Made by a program: the position numbers and the translations under genes. DNA of 64,000 nucleotides from positions 1,674,001 through 1,738,000 of the forward strand of contig NW_026570232.1 of NCBI RefSeq assembly GCF_019649055.1, in the 5' to 3' direction. The notes beneath the pieces were generated by a model that ran no database searches, was not told the origin of the DNA, and was given only the letters and a program-made list of their open reading frames with translations. The DNA comes from Paramacrobiotus metropolitanus. Lineage: Eukaryota; Tardigrada; Eutardigrada; Parachela; Macrobiotidae. The number at the start of each line of letters is the position of its first letter. Within the stretch, counting starts at the first letter, position 1. This document shows positions 1-15,000 of this stretch, piece by piece.

Positions 1-3000
1 TGATCCACTCGGATCACGCCATAGCTCAGCGCGCTCATGGACAGCACACCGCGCCCCGTACTGCTCCCGGGCACCGATCCCGTCCCCGGCCGCCGCAGCG
101 CCACCGTCAAGGCTTCGGGGGAGGATGCACACGGGCATACGACTTCCGGTCGCAGGCCTTTGCACTGGAAGACGCTGACGAACTGATCGCACGATGTCAG
201 CGACCCTATGCAACGAAGAAGCGTGTCATTGCCGGTGTCGGCGGAAGAGTGAAGGAGACTTACAAGGATTGCCGCCGTCCGCGACGAGGAGCATCCGCAG
301 CGAGGATAGATTGACATCCCGATGATCCCGCTGCGCCAGGACGCCCCAGTGGAGATCGCGGGATTTCACCACGGCCACCGAGGCACGGAACTTGCTGATC
401 ATCAACATCCACGAACCGGGGTTAACTTTCATCAGGGCGTATGGGATGAAGATCACATGCAGGCGGTTAGCTACACTCTGCAAAGCGAATCAATCCAGTA
501 AAATTGCATTTTGCATTTTTACAATACTGTATGTATAAACACAAATGCAGCAGTAGTGAAAATACCTCAGAAAGGTAACTGGCAAATACTGTTTATGTTT
601 AATTTTGCCATATCCTGTCACTGATGACGGATTATTACAAAATACAGATTACTCATGCACAAAACGTCGCTGAACACCACGAGAGACATAGAACCAACCA
701 AAAAGCATTGCGAGCAATTTTCCAGCTACCGGTATTTTTATTGCAAAAACATTTAATCTGAGCAACATCTTATCACTGAAAATGTCCAAACGAAGGAAAA
801 GATTCTCAGATTTAGTGGATGCAATTACAGCTGCCACAAGCCCTTTCGCTACGTTACGTTTGATATCCTGAGAGTCTTTCGTTAGAAGCTAGCGATACGC
901 AGACCGGTACAAACAAATTTCCAATTCATTGCAAAATAATCACTTCAAAACACTAAAAACACTGCTACACGACTGCTTAAAACGAATTTCCACATGTTAC
1001 ATACCGCCAGAACGGAATGCCACAATCCCAGATCCCGTTTGAAATCCACCACACAGACCATCACTTCCCCGTCGGTGTATCCACACGTGGCCTTCAGTGC
1101 CCGACAGTGACTAACCATGGCGCCTCGCGATACCGTGACCCCCATGACACTTCCATCGCGATCCGAGGTGTATTCAATATACGCTGGCAGCTCATCCTGC
1201 AGCCGCGCGGGTGGATCCCAGTCTCGCGGCGGTTTCGCTAGATTATCCGTCAGAAACCACTGGAGCTTCGGCCAGCCTTTGAACGGTACAACTTCTCCGG
1301 TCGGCGTTTTAGGCAGACCCTTGAAGCACGCCTCGGATGTTACGGCCATCTGGACTCCGCAACTGCCCAGAAAGAATCCCACTTGCTGACAACCGGCGTC
1401 CTGCACGAGAAAAAATTCACTGCTGTTTATTCAACGTTCTTGACGAATACTGCAGCACGATCCAATAAGTGCGATTCAATCGTGGGTGTCAAAAATTATT
1501 AAACACTGCCAACACAACGTTTCTTATAAATAAATTATTAAAATAAACAATTAACAAATATTGCACAACACAACGCTAAAAAAATTTTATACATGGCCTA
1601 TAACAAGACAAAGCAAGGAAAGCTTCGCGTCAAATACCTTAATCGATTACAACGATAACTGTCAGAATATGTAAGGCATAAGGGAAGTAAGTATCTATCG
1701 ATTCGGTGACGCCCATATACTACGATTTGAAACAAATTGATAAAAGCAGGGTACAGCAACTTGCCCGTTTGGTCAGCGGAACTTCGATCATAACCGGCAC
1801 CACACCGGCCATCAAGCATCCATAAAACGCACTAATGAAAGAAATCGGATCCCCGTTGGGATACACTAGAACCACCTGCCAAAGCGAACACAAAACTTCT
1901 TCAGCTGAGACACAACATCATTTGCACTTCTGAAATTTACCCGATCTCCTGGTTTTATCTTCAATGTCCCGTCTCGCTGGCTTGTCTTATTGAGCAACGC
2001 ATAACTGATTTGCTGAGCACGACGCAGGAGTTTGGCTGTAAAATTTATATTTCAAATTATTTTCTTGAAAGGTTGCCACAAAAGAAATTTTGCGGCAATA
2101 AAAATAAGCAAAAAATGTTTGCCAATTTTTCAAAATCTAACAAGTATGCACGCAAACGAAAAATAAAAATGGGACACAGGGCAAAAGCAGCTTACAATAG
2201 GTTAAATGCGATGCCAAACGTCCATTGACATCCAGGACGGTCAGTGCCGGCGCCTTGGGAAAGGAGTGGGCGTGCTGCTGCAGTGCCTGCTCCAGCATTA
2301 CCGCCACACCGGAAGCCGGCTAAACACAGCGCAACAGTTACTCCGCACTGGAAAACGAATGCTGCATTCCCGCGCACAATGCTTACGCTGAGTCGTTCAC
2401 CCACGAACGGTGTCACCGTGTTCCCTTCAGGTTTCGGTGCATTGGGATTGACTTGATTGGCCGCAACTGGAGAGCAACACGCATAAATAGGTCAAGCGAC
2501 AGAGTATGGACAAACACGGCAGTTTCGGTCAATATGCTCACTTTCTAATTCCAGATCGTCGTCCTCAAAATATTCCGCCAGATTCTTGCGACGCGGTTTC
2601 TTCAGGGTGGTGAGAAGTTGTTGGATCTTGGCAGACACTTTACCGTTACGCTTTTCTGTGCCTAAAAAACAAGTCAAAAAATAAAGTAAAAATAGTTTTA
2701 TCCAAATTCACAGTCAACTGCTCTCTTATAAGAAAAATCCAAGAATCCAATCCAAGAAACGCGCTAGTAAAAAACTCTGAGCAGAGAATACCATCCAGTG
2801 TACAGGAAAGGCAACAAATATGACTAGTGCTAATTATCTTGTAATTAAACTTACGAGAACTATAATACTTGAAGAAGCTTTCTGTTAGACTGTTACCAAT
2901 ACTAATATAGGAATGCGTGTGATATTCAGATTGTACGCATCAATTACTAGCAAAAAAATAAACGATGGGTGGGTTATAGAACTTTTGATTAACAACAACG

Positions 3001-6000
3001 CTGCCGCATAATTTTTTCATTAATAAAATACAGACAGCATGCGCAGATTGTTGTAGCCTAAATAATGCGTAATCATCTTAAATCGTCAAATAGAAACTTA
3101 CGCACAAACCATTCAAAAATCTAAATCTGTTTTCTTAAGCGATGTCAACCGACAGATAATTTATACAGCGACAAAACAGTATCGCCCAAGTTTTTTCAGT
3201 GATCCATAACGGGTATCAACCAGCATTTGACTATGCCGGCCGCACGAACAAGTTGACTGCTTTACTAGCTTCCCGCTGCAGCGCGGACTATGAAGAAATA
3301 AATAATGCAAGCGACAAGCAATTTCTGTCAAAAAATTCCGTCCAAGTCGCTACGATAATTACACCCCAATGTATTACCGTTAACGGAGCGCAAAGCAAGT
3401 AGGCCAAGCGCACTTTTTCCTAACCAGAACAAGCATTAATCATCAATAAAAATTGCTCCGTGTCAGAGGTTACTTCGCCGGCCTGACATTTATGCGCATG
3501 CCGAGCAAATTCAATTAAAAACCCACCAATTATTTATGGCACAATTACTGCTCTAAATTGAAACTACCCGAAATCATAAAAAACACTAAAGTCACTCTTT
3601 CGGAACTAACTATATATGCTTAGAACTCTGGCACTGGCGATATTTCCGATATGTAAAGAATGTACTTAATTTGTATAAGGATGCGATACAGAATTTAAAA
3701 ACTTTAAACAAAGCAAACTGAATGGTTGCGTCTTACCGGTTTCATCACGGTCCAGCCGCAATGATCCCATGTGCGAGTGGGTGTAAATATGTGAATTCGC
3801 CGTGGCCGACATCGCTGTCGCAGCAACATCCGGTGGAGGCGGCGGAGGTGTATCGAAAACCGCTGTAAAAACCAAAAGATTGGGGTTGAAACTGCAGAAA
3901 TTTAGAGCTAACTCGCCAAAACATACTCAAGAAATTGCAAATTCTAAAAATCGCCAATTTTTCAAAAAAGACTTGTATGCGCTTGCTTATTTTGAAACCT
4001 TGTGTCACGAACCACCATTACATTACAGCAACTGTGCACGACGCGCTTACAAAAACTGTGAACGTGAAAAAGTTAACTAGACAACCTAACGGAAATTAGC
4101 ACACAAAAACGTAAAAAAATTCAATGGAAACATTGCATCACAACCAAAAGAAATTACTTCAATCCCATAAAAATCGCGGTTAACATTTTTTCGTGACCCA
4201 CTTAACTCTAATGACAACTGATCCACAATGAAAATCATCATCAAAATTGTCTATTTTCACCGAGGCTCAATATATCGTTCTTATGATTAGTCAAAGCCGT
4301 GGGAAATCTGTATGGAAACGATTTTCAAAACTGCATTTACACTTTATTTCCTGCCTCCTGCGTAACCGCTACGTTGTGCAATACGAGGAAAAATCGTTTA
4401 GTATCACGGTACTTTTGTATACTTAATAAAATGTGGATTTGTGCTTTATGTGCAAAGAGATTTTCACACTCGACTTGACAGTTGATACAAAATATTTACC
4501 GTCATTTCTGAGATTACTGATGAGCTCCTTAATATTCATCAAATTGGTCTGCGGCACGTGCTCGCTGCTATTGTTCTCGTAGATATTCATCCCGAACATC
4601 ATGGCCGGTTTGGCGTGTCCATTAACAAGCCCATTTCCTTCGCTCTTCAGCGAGGCCGTTCGCATGGATGACACATTGGAGGAGGAATCCCGCTCGCTGG
4701 GCAGACTGTCCTCCTCTTCATCACTGGACGCATGATGTCCATTTCCATTGGCGCTGGCCACGGGCGGCGTGGGCGGCTGTTGCGGCGCATCCCCGCCGGC
4801 ACTGCCGCTGGATAACAGCACCGATGTCCGTTTAAAATTCAACGCCACCGCTTTGTCTTTCATCTCCGCTAATGCTTTCAGCACTTGCTCTTGACGGATT
4901 TCTACAAAATGCGCTCAGTAGGGAGTATGCATAAAACTGGGATGTGTAAACAAGGCTATAAATCGTCAAACGCCTGCTGACAAGTGTTGTTCACGGCGTG
5001 AGGACTATTATTTTTGCAGTTTACGGGACGAAATTTAAAGAAATTGAGATATAAAATTTACTGCTGCCGAAACGAAAAAATATCGCAACCGATTCTACAA
5101 ACGCTTTCTAAAATTCGCCATAGGCAATTTTTTTCTGAATTTTATTCTGCGCTAACGTTTTGATGAAAATTCAAGTTTATTAAAACGTGAAGCTTATTAA
5201 AATATCAAAATAAAATTAACTGGTAATTTTTACACTTCGTAAGCAATGAAATGACTGAAATCAGCTAAATTACAACTGAAATTGGCAAGTCGAATCTGTC
5301 AATATGCGTTCAGAAATCATACCGGAAAAACATTTATCTTGAAACGGAGCGGTTCGTTGGCGCCGTCCACAGTTAAGGGACAGAAACAACAAACTCAAAG
5401 AAATTCAACATAAACAGAAAAGACCAATTTTCCACTGGCTACCCGATCAAGAGGGCTACTGATCGCATTCACAACTTATCGCCGCAACAATGGAATGAAC
5501 GCTCGAATGAACAAATAGTGATGCAAGTCGGTAAGAGCGACAGAAGCAGCATGCTGCCCACCAATTTCATTAAATTGCCAGAAATTATTATTTCTGCCAT
5601 TAAAATTAGATTAAACGACGAACCAAGTTTTAGCACCGTTCGTCGTTCGACTGCGGTTTCAGGAAGTCACAACGGTATTGATTTGATTTAGTTATAACCA
5701 GCACGATGATAATTTAGGAAGCCGGGTTATTATTAATATTCGAAGTATCCTTACAAAACTACTGGAAAATTTTTGGTAAATTCGAAAATTCGTACATTTT
5801 GATTTAACTTTCATGAATTATCAGTCTGATGAAGACGATGATGAAGAAAGACCACAACCATTGGACTACGAAATTCGTCCAATATAAGCAACTAACTTTA
5901 ATTTCAAATAAATCAAAACGCAAAATTTTCGACAATACCAATCTTTGTAGCTCCTAAACTGACGTCTAAGCGCCCTAAAATCATTCATTCGCGGAATCCG

Positions 6001-9000
6001 GTTTCATGAAACCATAATCTTAAAAAAATAAACTTTTTCCAGTGGTTCAAAAAAACACCGTCGTATTAAAAGTCATCAGAAAAGCCGTAAATTCAACTTA
6101 AGCTGCCAAAGTACGCCTGAATACAGACTTCATACCTGAATGAAATCGATTTTCACCATCCCTCGTCAATCGCCTTGCCGCTCTTCGTCGGGCTCTCACT
6201 CCGGGACTGGCCGATCCATTCTGCGCATCTATGGGAAAATGACCAGAAATGATGACAGACCAAACTAAAAATCGCTTTACTCTAAGCGCCCAGCGATTGC
6301 CTAATAATAATGCTCCATCAAAAACGTCACAAAAGCCGGGCGGACGTAAGTTTTTCTGGGTTAATGTAGCGATCTGCTAGCGCTTACACGCAACTGTCAA
6401 CCAGTGCACAGAGAAAAACCAACAAACACTGACGGACAAATCAACTGGGGGGAGTCGTAATTATCCAGCTGATCTTGGAAATTAACTAATGATATGTCAC
6501 ACGCCGGCTGAAGAATGTCATATTGCTCGTATTACCCACAGTGCCGCAACTGGAGCACCATCAGCACCGGGATGCAGTGGCAACATTCCGCCGCTGATAT
6601 CGTGCTGACAACAGCCAATAAAATAGGTCAAAGAATTTTTTATTAAATCTCTCACCAATTTGGTCAAGACCAAATATGTCATTAAAGATGCTATGAAAGA
6701 AATTTGCAATGCAGAACCTCTTAAACCAGAAAAGCCGCTAGAAGAAAAATCAAATAGGTCCCCTGCAAAGTAGAGTTAAATTCAACTGTCTGGGTATTAA
6801 AAGGCGGGACAACTAGTCCGAATTTCCGAAAACAGAGATCATCAAATTAGAAATATACTGGATGAGAAAATACAATGATGAAATTATCAACAGCGCATAA
6901 ATAAAAACAAACAACAACATTTTGCCCAAAACAATTAACACAAACAAAACGCTATAACATCAACGCATTAGGGATTTGCAAAAGCTATAATATATTCGGA
7001 ACACGAAAGACAAAAAACTCGAAAACACAGCGCGGAGAAAACACAGTAGATAATAACTGGGTTATTAAACTAAAATATGCGAATTTATTTTACCTTTACC
7101 TGCAGCGTTAACAAGGAAGTACACGCATAAAAAATTATTCAAAAACAGTCCGGAGCAACAATAAACAAGCCCGTAAATAAACTGCGGAAACCAGCAATTA
7201 CGGGTCAACTGCAGGCCAAGCTCGACCACCTTGACCGTACAAAACAGTACATACCAACAAAAATTTCACACCACAGAACAGCCCACATCTCAACCAGTCA
7301 AAAATATGCACAACAGTACAACACGCAGCTGTTCCACATATGCAACCAGTAATTTCCACATCTGCCGATTTGACGAGAAAAACTCGCCAACGAACAACAA
7401 ATATTGCCCACATAAGCAACATGGACATAAGAACATTTTTGGACGGGAAAAAAACAACTACCGGCAGCATGGCACTGATCTGTTTTTCCGTCCAGCGATA
7501 TGCATACTACTTACGCAGGTTCACTATCCTCCACTTTGGAGCAATTTTAATGCACTATACCGCTTACATCACCGTGAAGGAGTTAATAATAACATATTAC
7601 AAGCACAACAAAAACATATTTATAATACACATAAAGCTGTTACAGCACTCGGTGCATGTGCTGTCTGACAGGAACCAATTTAAATACATCCATTAAGCAC
7701 TTCAAGCCAAAAGAGAAGGTTAAAGCGGCGGAAGTGTTTTTCTAAAACTTCCTACAGCTCCAGTAAGAAAATAATGGAAAACACAACCTCCAAGGCTCGG
7801 TAGCTCGTTTTCCCAGATCACGCAACACAAGAAACGATAAACATAAGAACCGAATAAAATCCTACCGACGAAAGTGTCAACGTAACGGTACAAAATTACT
7901 AATGCACAGACCATCAAGTTTAAATGCCCTCTAATAGTATTATAGTAAAAGTGTCGAATCCAATGGTAATGTTTTGAAGAAACGCAAAATTTAAAAACTG
8001 GTATTTCTGTACTATGGAAAGATACAACCTCACGATACAGTTTAATATTAGCTGTGGTTTATGGTTTCAGTTTTTCAATATTATGTTTTCAATTTTTTTG
8101 CCATTCATAAAAGGGAATTACAGTACCTCCATAGCGACTAAATCCGTAAAGTAATCCATGCCGGTGCAACACAAATTTTCGAAGTATGCAAAGAATTCCA
8201 AAAAACCGAGGAAAACAATTTATACTGTATAACCTATCGTGATGATATTCAAGAAAACCGCAGAACTAAAGCAATCTGTCTGGAATGAAACACGATCTAA
8301 CCCGATCCGATTAAGCCGGCCAAACACACTGTTGACAAGAGCACTCAAGAGAGAAAAAACGACAAATTTAAACAATCCGTTCGCACCGGCAACCTACAAG
8401 CGGACTATTCTAATTGCTTACATTAACCGCCTTTACGCCATACGCCAATACATATTGCCCGACAGCATACAGCGCGCGTACAACTGGACCATTGCGGCGA
8501 TTTTCTCACTCGCATTTTCCTACACGCTGCATGTACCACCACCAAACGGATCACGATACATCTGCTTATCGTCACACTTGAAATGCATCCTACTTGACGG
8601 GATTAGAACAGTCTGAACAAGACCCATGTGTAACCCTCGCATGCCAAAAGAATGCAAAACGACAGCTACATAAGAAAACGTGGGGAGGCTTTTGCTGGTT
8701 CCGGAGCTTTGTTCGGACATTCACCGGTCTTTAAATAATTATTAACTTCCAACCTTCACCTATAATTTGCACTAATAAAAGTCTCACACAATTTGTAAAT
8801 TAAAAATCCGTAATGCCGGTTACCGGTACCAGCATTAAAAGTCCGGTAGTGGAAGTGTGTGAATACTCCCTCGTTCGACAACTCAAACTATCAGGTAAGA
8901 AAAATTAAAGTGACAATTAACATCAAGCACCGATTTAAACGGATAATATTAACGGAATGAAATCACGAAGCGCTAATATTACCCGGCGAAAAATAACATC

Positions 9001-12000
9001 CAGATCTGATAACGAAGTAAAAATTTTGCTATTTTCTTTAAAAAAATTTTATGTGCCAGCAAGGCACCATCACAATGAGCACTGCATTACGAATATGAAA
9101 TACGGGTATTTGTCCGGACGAGCAAGTTCACGATCAGCTACTGACGGAACTGCACACATCCGATTCTATCCAATTTGGCTCGTACGTACGTGGCTCCAAA
9201 CAAAGCCACGAACCATGTCCGTTTTTAAATAATAAATGAGTTTTTCGCACTAAGGCCGCTTGGCGCACCTTGAGGTTAACGGGTTCGCATCATCAGAAAC
9301 GCTCCAAAAAATACACGCGTGTTTTCCTTTCATCAAGAACGTAGCAAACTAGCCAGCCCATTCGTGCCCATTCGCAGCAAGTCATTTCTTCCCTGACCTC
9401 CTGGGAAAAAACTCCATCAGCTGCCGAACGGTCACGAAATGCAAAAAAAACCAACGGAGAAGCTCCAAATTCAATCAACTGCAATGCAGTTTTTCATCAC
9501 TCAGACACTTTATCCCAAAGGAGTCGGTGTCGATTTACAGTGAAATCTGGTCAAATCTTCGTGTGTAATACGCTTTCCCCGCACAAGAGGAGCAACCGAC
9601 GTTAACCAGCAAAACACAAAATGAAACAATTAATTTGATAAACGTAACGGGAAAATTCTTATAACTGCTATAATTTTCACGTTTGAGAAAGTGAAAATAA
9701 TTATTATACACACCTGTATGTTTTGTTAGTTTCGTCAAACAAAACAACATAACATTTGAATCTCGTTAGTGCCAGTTATACTTAAACAGTCAGTTTATTA
9801 CTTTGTTAACATTTCACCAAATTTTGGGCATCTCAAAACACAAAAAAACAAAATTCATTTTCGAAGCTTACGGGTATACAAGGCGTAGCCAAACAGAAAC
9901 TGCCTGTTGGAATTGATTAGCACACTTTCTGTCCAGCCGGATCCGGATAGTGTGTCCCGAAATATATTCATCTACCAGTAACAAGCCTTGACAAACCTCT
10001 CCAGCCCGGCAAAATAAATACATTACCGACACGAGTTGCAGTATAGCTATTCGCCGGCATAAATCAATAACGCCAACTGTGTCTATCGTGAAGGCGATAT
10101 TTTCGGTGAGATCCTTCCCATTGTGAATATTAACTACATTTTGTAAAGATGTCTAACAAAGTACAGGAGCGTCCATTGACCCTCCTCACACATCCCGACA
10201 CGACGGCCATTCAGAACACGCTATTTACTCGTGCCACCGGATTAGCATACTGATCATTTTCCAACAAGTCTTGGGAAAATGGGCAAAGGTTTTGCCAGGC
10301 TACTTCACTTTTCCTGGCTAAATAGTAAATACATTTATACATTACATCACTGTAAATAAAAAGCGTGCATTCATAATTCCGGCCACAGGACTACCTTTCT
10401 GACTTTCAATCTTATAAGCTTATTGATAAGCTTATTGTACGCAAAACAAGCGAAATATCGTGTTCCTTGCTTGCACAAAAATTAAGATCCCAATTTTTGC
10501 CACGTTCACGTTTATCTTCCGGTTTTGTTTCATGATACTGATTCATGGAAAGAATGTTTCTACGACACTTTTGTAATTCTGCGTTCCACTCGGAACAGCA
10601 AAAATCTCATAAAGACATTGCTCAAACTTAACAGCTACGGATTATGCTAACGTACTTAATTTATTATACAGTAAAATAACTGGACAACAACAGAAGCTAC
10701 ATAACTCGCCATTCCAGAAATTATATACAGATTATCGCAATGAATTTGGATACTTCAGATACTTTCAGTTACTCTTTGATCAAATGTTCCGTCTGCAGAA
10801 AAAGCAGTTCTATCCTGGCTTAGAATTTATTCATAGCTATGCTCACAAGAAAAGCGTAAACGCAAACGAGAAACGTCTGCTTCCCTCGCAACGATCACTG
10901 CAATAATCGCACGAAAATCCTTTCATGACAACCGATCAGAAAAGCCCCCTTCAAACGAACTCGTGATCCGCTCAAATCCCCGCATACACCACAATGCAAC
11001 GGGGTTTTCTCTTGTTAACAGTACTCTAAATAACATTTTTTTACAAACAGCCTGGGCTCCATTGTACCGGCCTCAGCCCGGCAATGATTCGGCTCGCGCC
11101 GCGATAGCAGAAAGTGCCCACACACAATCCACTGATGCATAACCCCTTCCTCACTAATTCTATTTCCGTTACAACATGCCACAGTTACAGATTCAAGAAG
11201 CGGAACGGATACGCGGAGTTTCAAGCTTCTTTCCACTTTCCCGCTACTTGTCACACGCAATCTATCCAATTACGCCCACTATGTCGATTGTACTGCTATC
11301 CTCACATGCAATACACTCGAACTGGTCCACTGGCTGAAAATACCTCGTAACAATGCATTTTAATAAATTACAAGATTATCGATGAAAACAGGATTATGTT
11401 CTCCTATTTTATTATATTCTGAAAATGACTGGCCAAATCTATTAGTCTGGCCTATCGACAAAACGTTGCGCTAGCCACATGAGTGTAAAAGTGAAAAACA
11501 ACTTGAGAACTTACAATACTCATCATTTCTTTACTGTTTTTGTAGTACAGTGGCACTAGTACTGTGGACGTAGAAATGAAGTCGCAGTTGTTTTATTCAG
11601 TCGCTTCGGTCCTCGCACAAGGAGTAAACTACACTTACAAAAGCCTTACTACTTTATAAGTACGTTTTGATTAATTTTTTTCAACATTTATCTTACATGA
11701 TTTCCATATTTTCGTACATATTAATTTTTTTCATCGGAGATTACTGTCACGGGAAAATATATATGCGTCACTGTTTCACTAAAGCAAGCACTGCATAATT
11801 TCCCTGAGGTCGAATTACGCCAGTTAAGGTCGTCATTTGTAAAGAACTATCTATCGCATGTATCAGTTGGTTCAATTCTCATATGCAAATTGCCCAGCAT
11901 CAACATTAAGCGGTACGACTGTCAGGAGCACTTAGGAGTCCACAGCATCAACCGCAATCTGACTGGGGAGTGGGGACGGACCCGGCAATACTGGCCGCAA

Positions 12001-15000
12001 TAAATCTTGATTAATTTCCGCCCCACAGACCACTGACCGGCAACAGCCGGAAAGAAACCAATTTACACAACTCCGTGATCTACAAGTCAAGCCAGAAAAT
12101 GACCATGATAACCTAAATCAAAACTATATAAAATATGGTCTTCCTAATTCGAAAAAGTTACGAAAATCCTTCAGTTACGCTCATCCAATATCAACAAAAA
12201 CGCAAATTGCACAACAAAAAAGCATACTATTCCAAAAATGTCAGGCGGCGAGAGCAATGTAACATGATGAGTGGTCACTGGTCAGTAATATAAGTAAAGG
12301 TCAGGAAGGAAAGACACAACGGAAGTTCCGTTGCGTCATAAGAACTTCTAACACTTTATTGCAGTCATTAGTTTTTATATCTGCACACACTAGTCATGTT
12401 AAACCAAAATACTTCGCCAGTTTTCACCATACTACACCAGTACACCTGGGTCCTGGAGTTAACTCACAATGGAAGCGAAGATTCCTAATTACTGAACCGT
12501 AATAGTAAAATACAATTATTTTCAAAATGCTTATTTCAGAACACTGACCATATATTTTGAGTTTTTCACTATTTGTATGTTTTGATAAGTCGCTAAACTG
12601 TCGCTTTACAAATACAAAAAAGCATAATAATATCCCGAATCCCGACGAAAGGCATCTGATAATAAGATACTATATAATTAAGACAAGTTGTACGTGTACG
12701 GCCAGTCGCATGTGACAAAAGGCCGGTGTTTTCAATGTTGACAAACAGTAATAACGTTTGTCCGACTGTCCCAGTTTGTGGAAAAACGATGAACTCGTCG
12801 TCAAATCACGCCTTTCCAATGAGCAAGCACCTGCTGATCGCAATTGATTATTCATTGTAGGAGCCTGGCGGAAATCACCGAATCACGACTATTTGACCAC
12901 GAGCAACGAAGAGGTCGAATCGATATTCATCAAATCAATCTAATATCGCGGATACATAAAAAGAGATCATTATGCCCCACTCCCAGCAACAAACATACCC
13001 ATCTTTCACAGTTCCATACAAGCAATCAAGCAAACTGGATATGATACCTAAATCGATAGCGACGGCCACTGACGGGCAGAACAAAACAAAACTACAGATA
13101 GCTGACCGCTGTCGTTGTTTGTATTTGCTGAATTTTCAAATGCTTACTATTCCAGTTTAGGGAAGCGGTAAGTTGCGAACAAGCGATATATTTGTACATA
13201 ATCATTTTATGGGTGAATTTGGAAAATCCGCTATCGCTGAGTTTAATATGTAAAAAATTAACTAAAATAATTTAACGAAGAGGACAAATTCCTAACAAAT
13301 TTACGAAACCTTCCACGTGTGTAAGTGATAAATAAACTGTACAAAAAACATTTGGATCTGAAAAATGAATCAACAACAAAACCTTAACAATACAGAACAG
13401 GGTTGCCTTCTATGCTACGTTGTTAAGCTAAAGCCTGCTGGCTAATGTGTACTCATAGACCGTAGCGACGAAATCAGCTGCGTTGGAGACATCTAATAAA
13501 TCCAAAAAATACACACAATTCACATATTATTTTGTAAGAATACCATTAAGTCAATGAAATACAAAATACCAATCAATTCTCAAAGCAAAATATTGTACGA
13601 CTATGGAAACAGTAATTGACAGCGTGCAAATTTACGACCAATTCATATGCGCATCAAAACTCCGGAAAAATACTGACATACGGCCACAGTGGTAAATCCG
13701 TCCCGCAGGCGAGACATTTTCATCCCTAGGTCAGCTAACCGGCCTGCGTTAGAAACAATCTCCATTTGAAAAAGTGTTTTATTAAAACCGTCACTTGGTC
13801 ATAATCTGCGCCGGAGGGTATGCTGTTTATCAAACAGCTATAGCCGATACAGATTCAATCCTTAAGTGACCACTATCTAATGTTAAACACTTGAAACCCA
13901 GTCCGGTTTTTCCAATTCAAACCGATCACTGGCAATCGGCGATCAGCTAGATCGGATTTCGCATCTTGAGAACCTGATGATCTAATGCTCGAACATCTTG
14001 GTAGGTAGGAATTAGAGGAGATTTGTACTCATAATACCGGCAATTTACAGGCTTTCCGACCGCACTGATTGACACGTGCAATCTTATTTTTCCGACCGGC
14101 AAAAACAAGTGCTGCACCAACTTCAATTAAAATAAGAAATGCTTTTAAAGAGCGATAGTGCGATTGTAGTGGAAACCTACAACCTATGACGCATGCAGCT
14201 GCGAAGTGTACGCAAGTTAGTAACATATAGAAATCCAATTCAACGTTTCAGAAATCTGAACTGTTTAATAACACGCCGTATTATAAAAAATGGTAGTTTT
14301 ACGTGTCAACCGAACTGGATAAACAATGAACAGTTCAAATTTTCTGGCTTTCAAACACTAGCGTTCGGCGATCGCTCTTCTAACATTTGATATGGTTGCT
14401 GTAAAATAGAATCGAAGGTATGTTGTTAATCTTATTGATGCAAGAAAGCCACAGAACATTTGTTGAATTAGTCATGCCATGAGTATCAAGAATTTTCTTT
14501 TTCGATTGTTCAAATCTTATTATTTGCTTTGTTCTTCGCGAAAATTACATAATCGTTTCACCAGATACGCACCAACGCCAACAACAACACACCCGTATCG
14601 AGCCGAAATTAACTTTTCCCAAGAATACTTCCACTTACTGTGAATAAACATATTCAGAAAAATTTCAACGCCCAATTTAACAAACAGAATGTCGGTGAAG
14701 GCTGTCAGACAATTCTCTGTATTTAATTTGCCATCAAAAACGCAACCAGACGTCGCTTTCTAGCGTTTATTCCTACCGCTTTCTTTACTCCGTACAACAA
14801 AATAAAAACCGTAACAATACAGTAATAACATCATTCCAATATCTGTAGAGGTACTATGCCTAAAGTAGTACAACAGCTACTGCATTTCCTGCTTATTATT
14901 TCATGGCCGACTCCTTACCCCGTAATCAGAAAAATTTTCATGCAGCTTTTCTTACTTTTTAACAAGCGATGCCTGCTTTCTCTAATGCTGAAAAATATAC

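Noticed and set aside
7231-7696. Overlapping plus-strand open frames inside DIP2 intron 2.
   Set aside because: Low-complexity, Asn/Thr/His-rich translations typical of AT-rich intron DNA, with no splice or family support.
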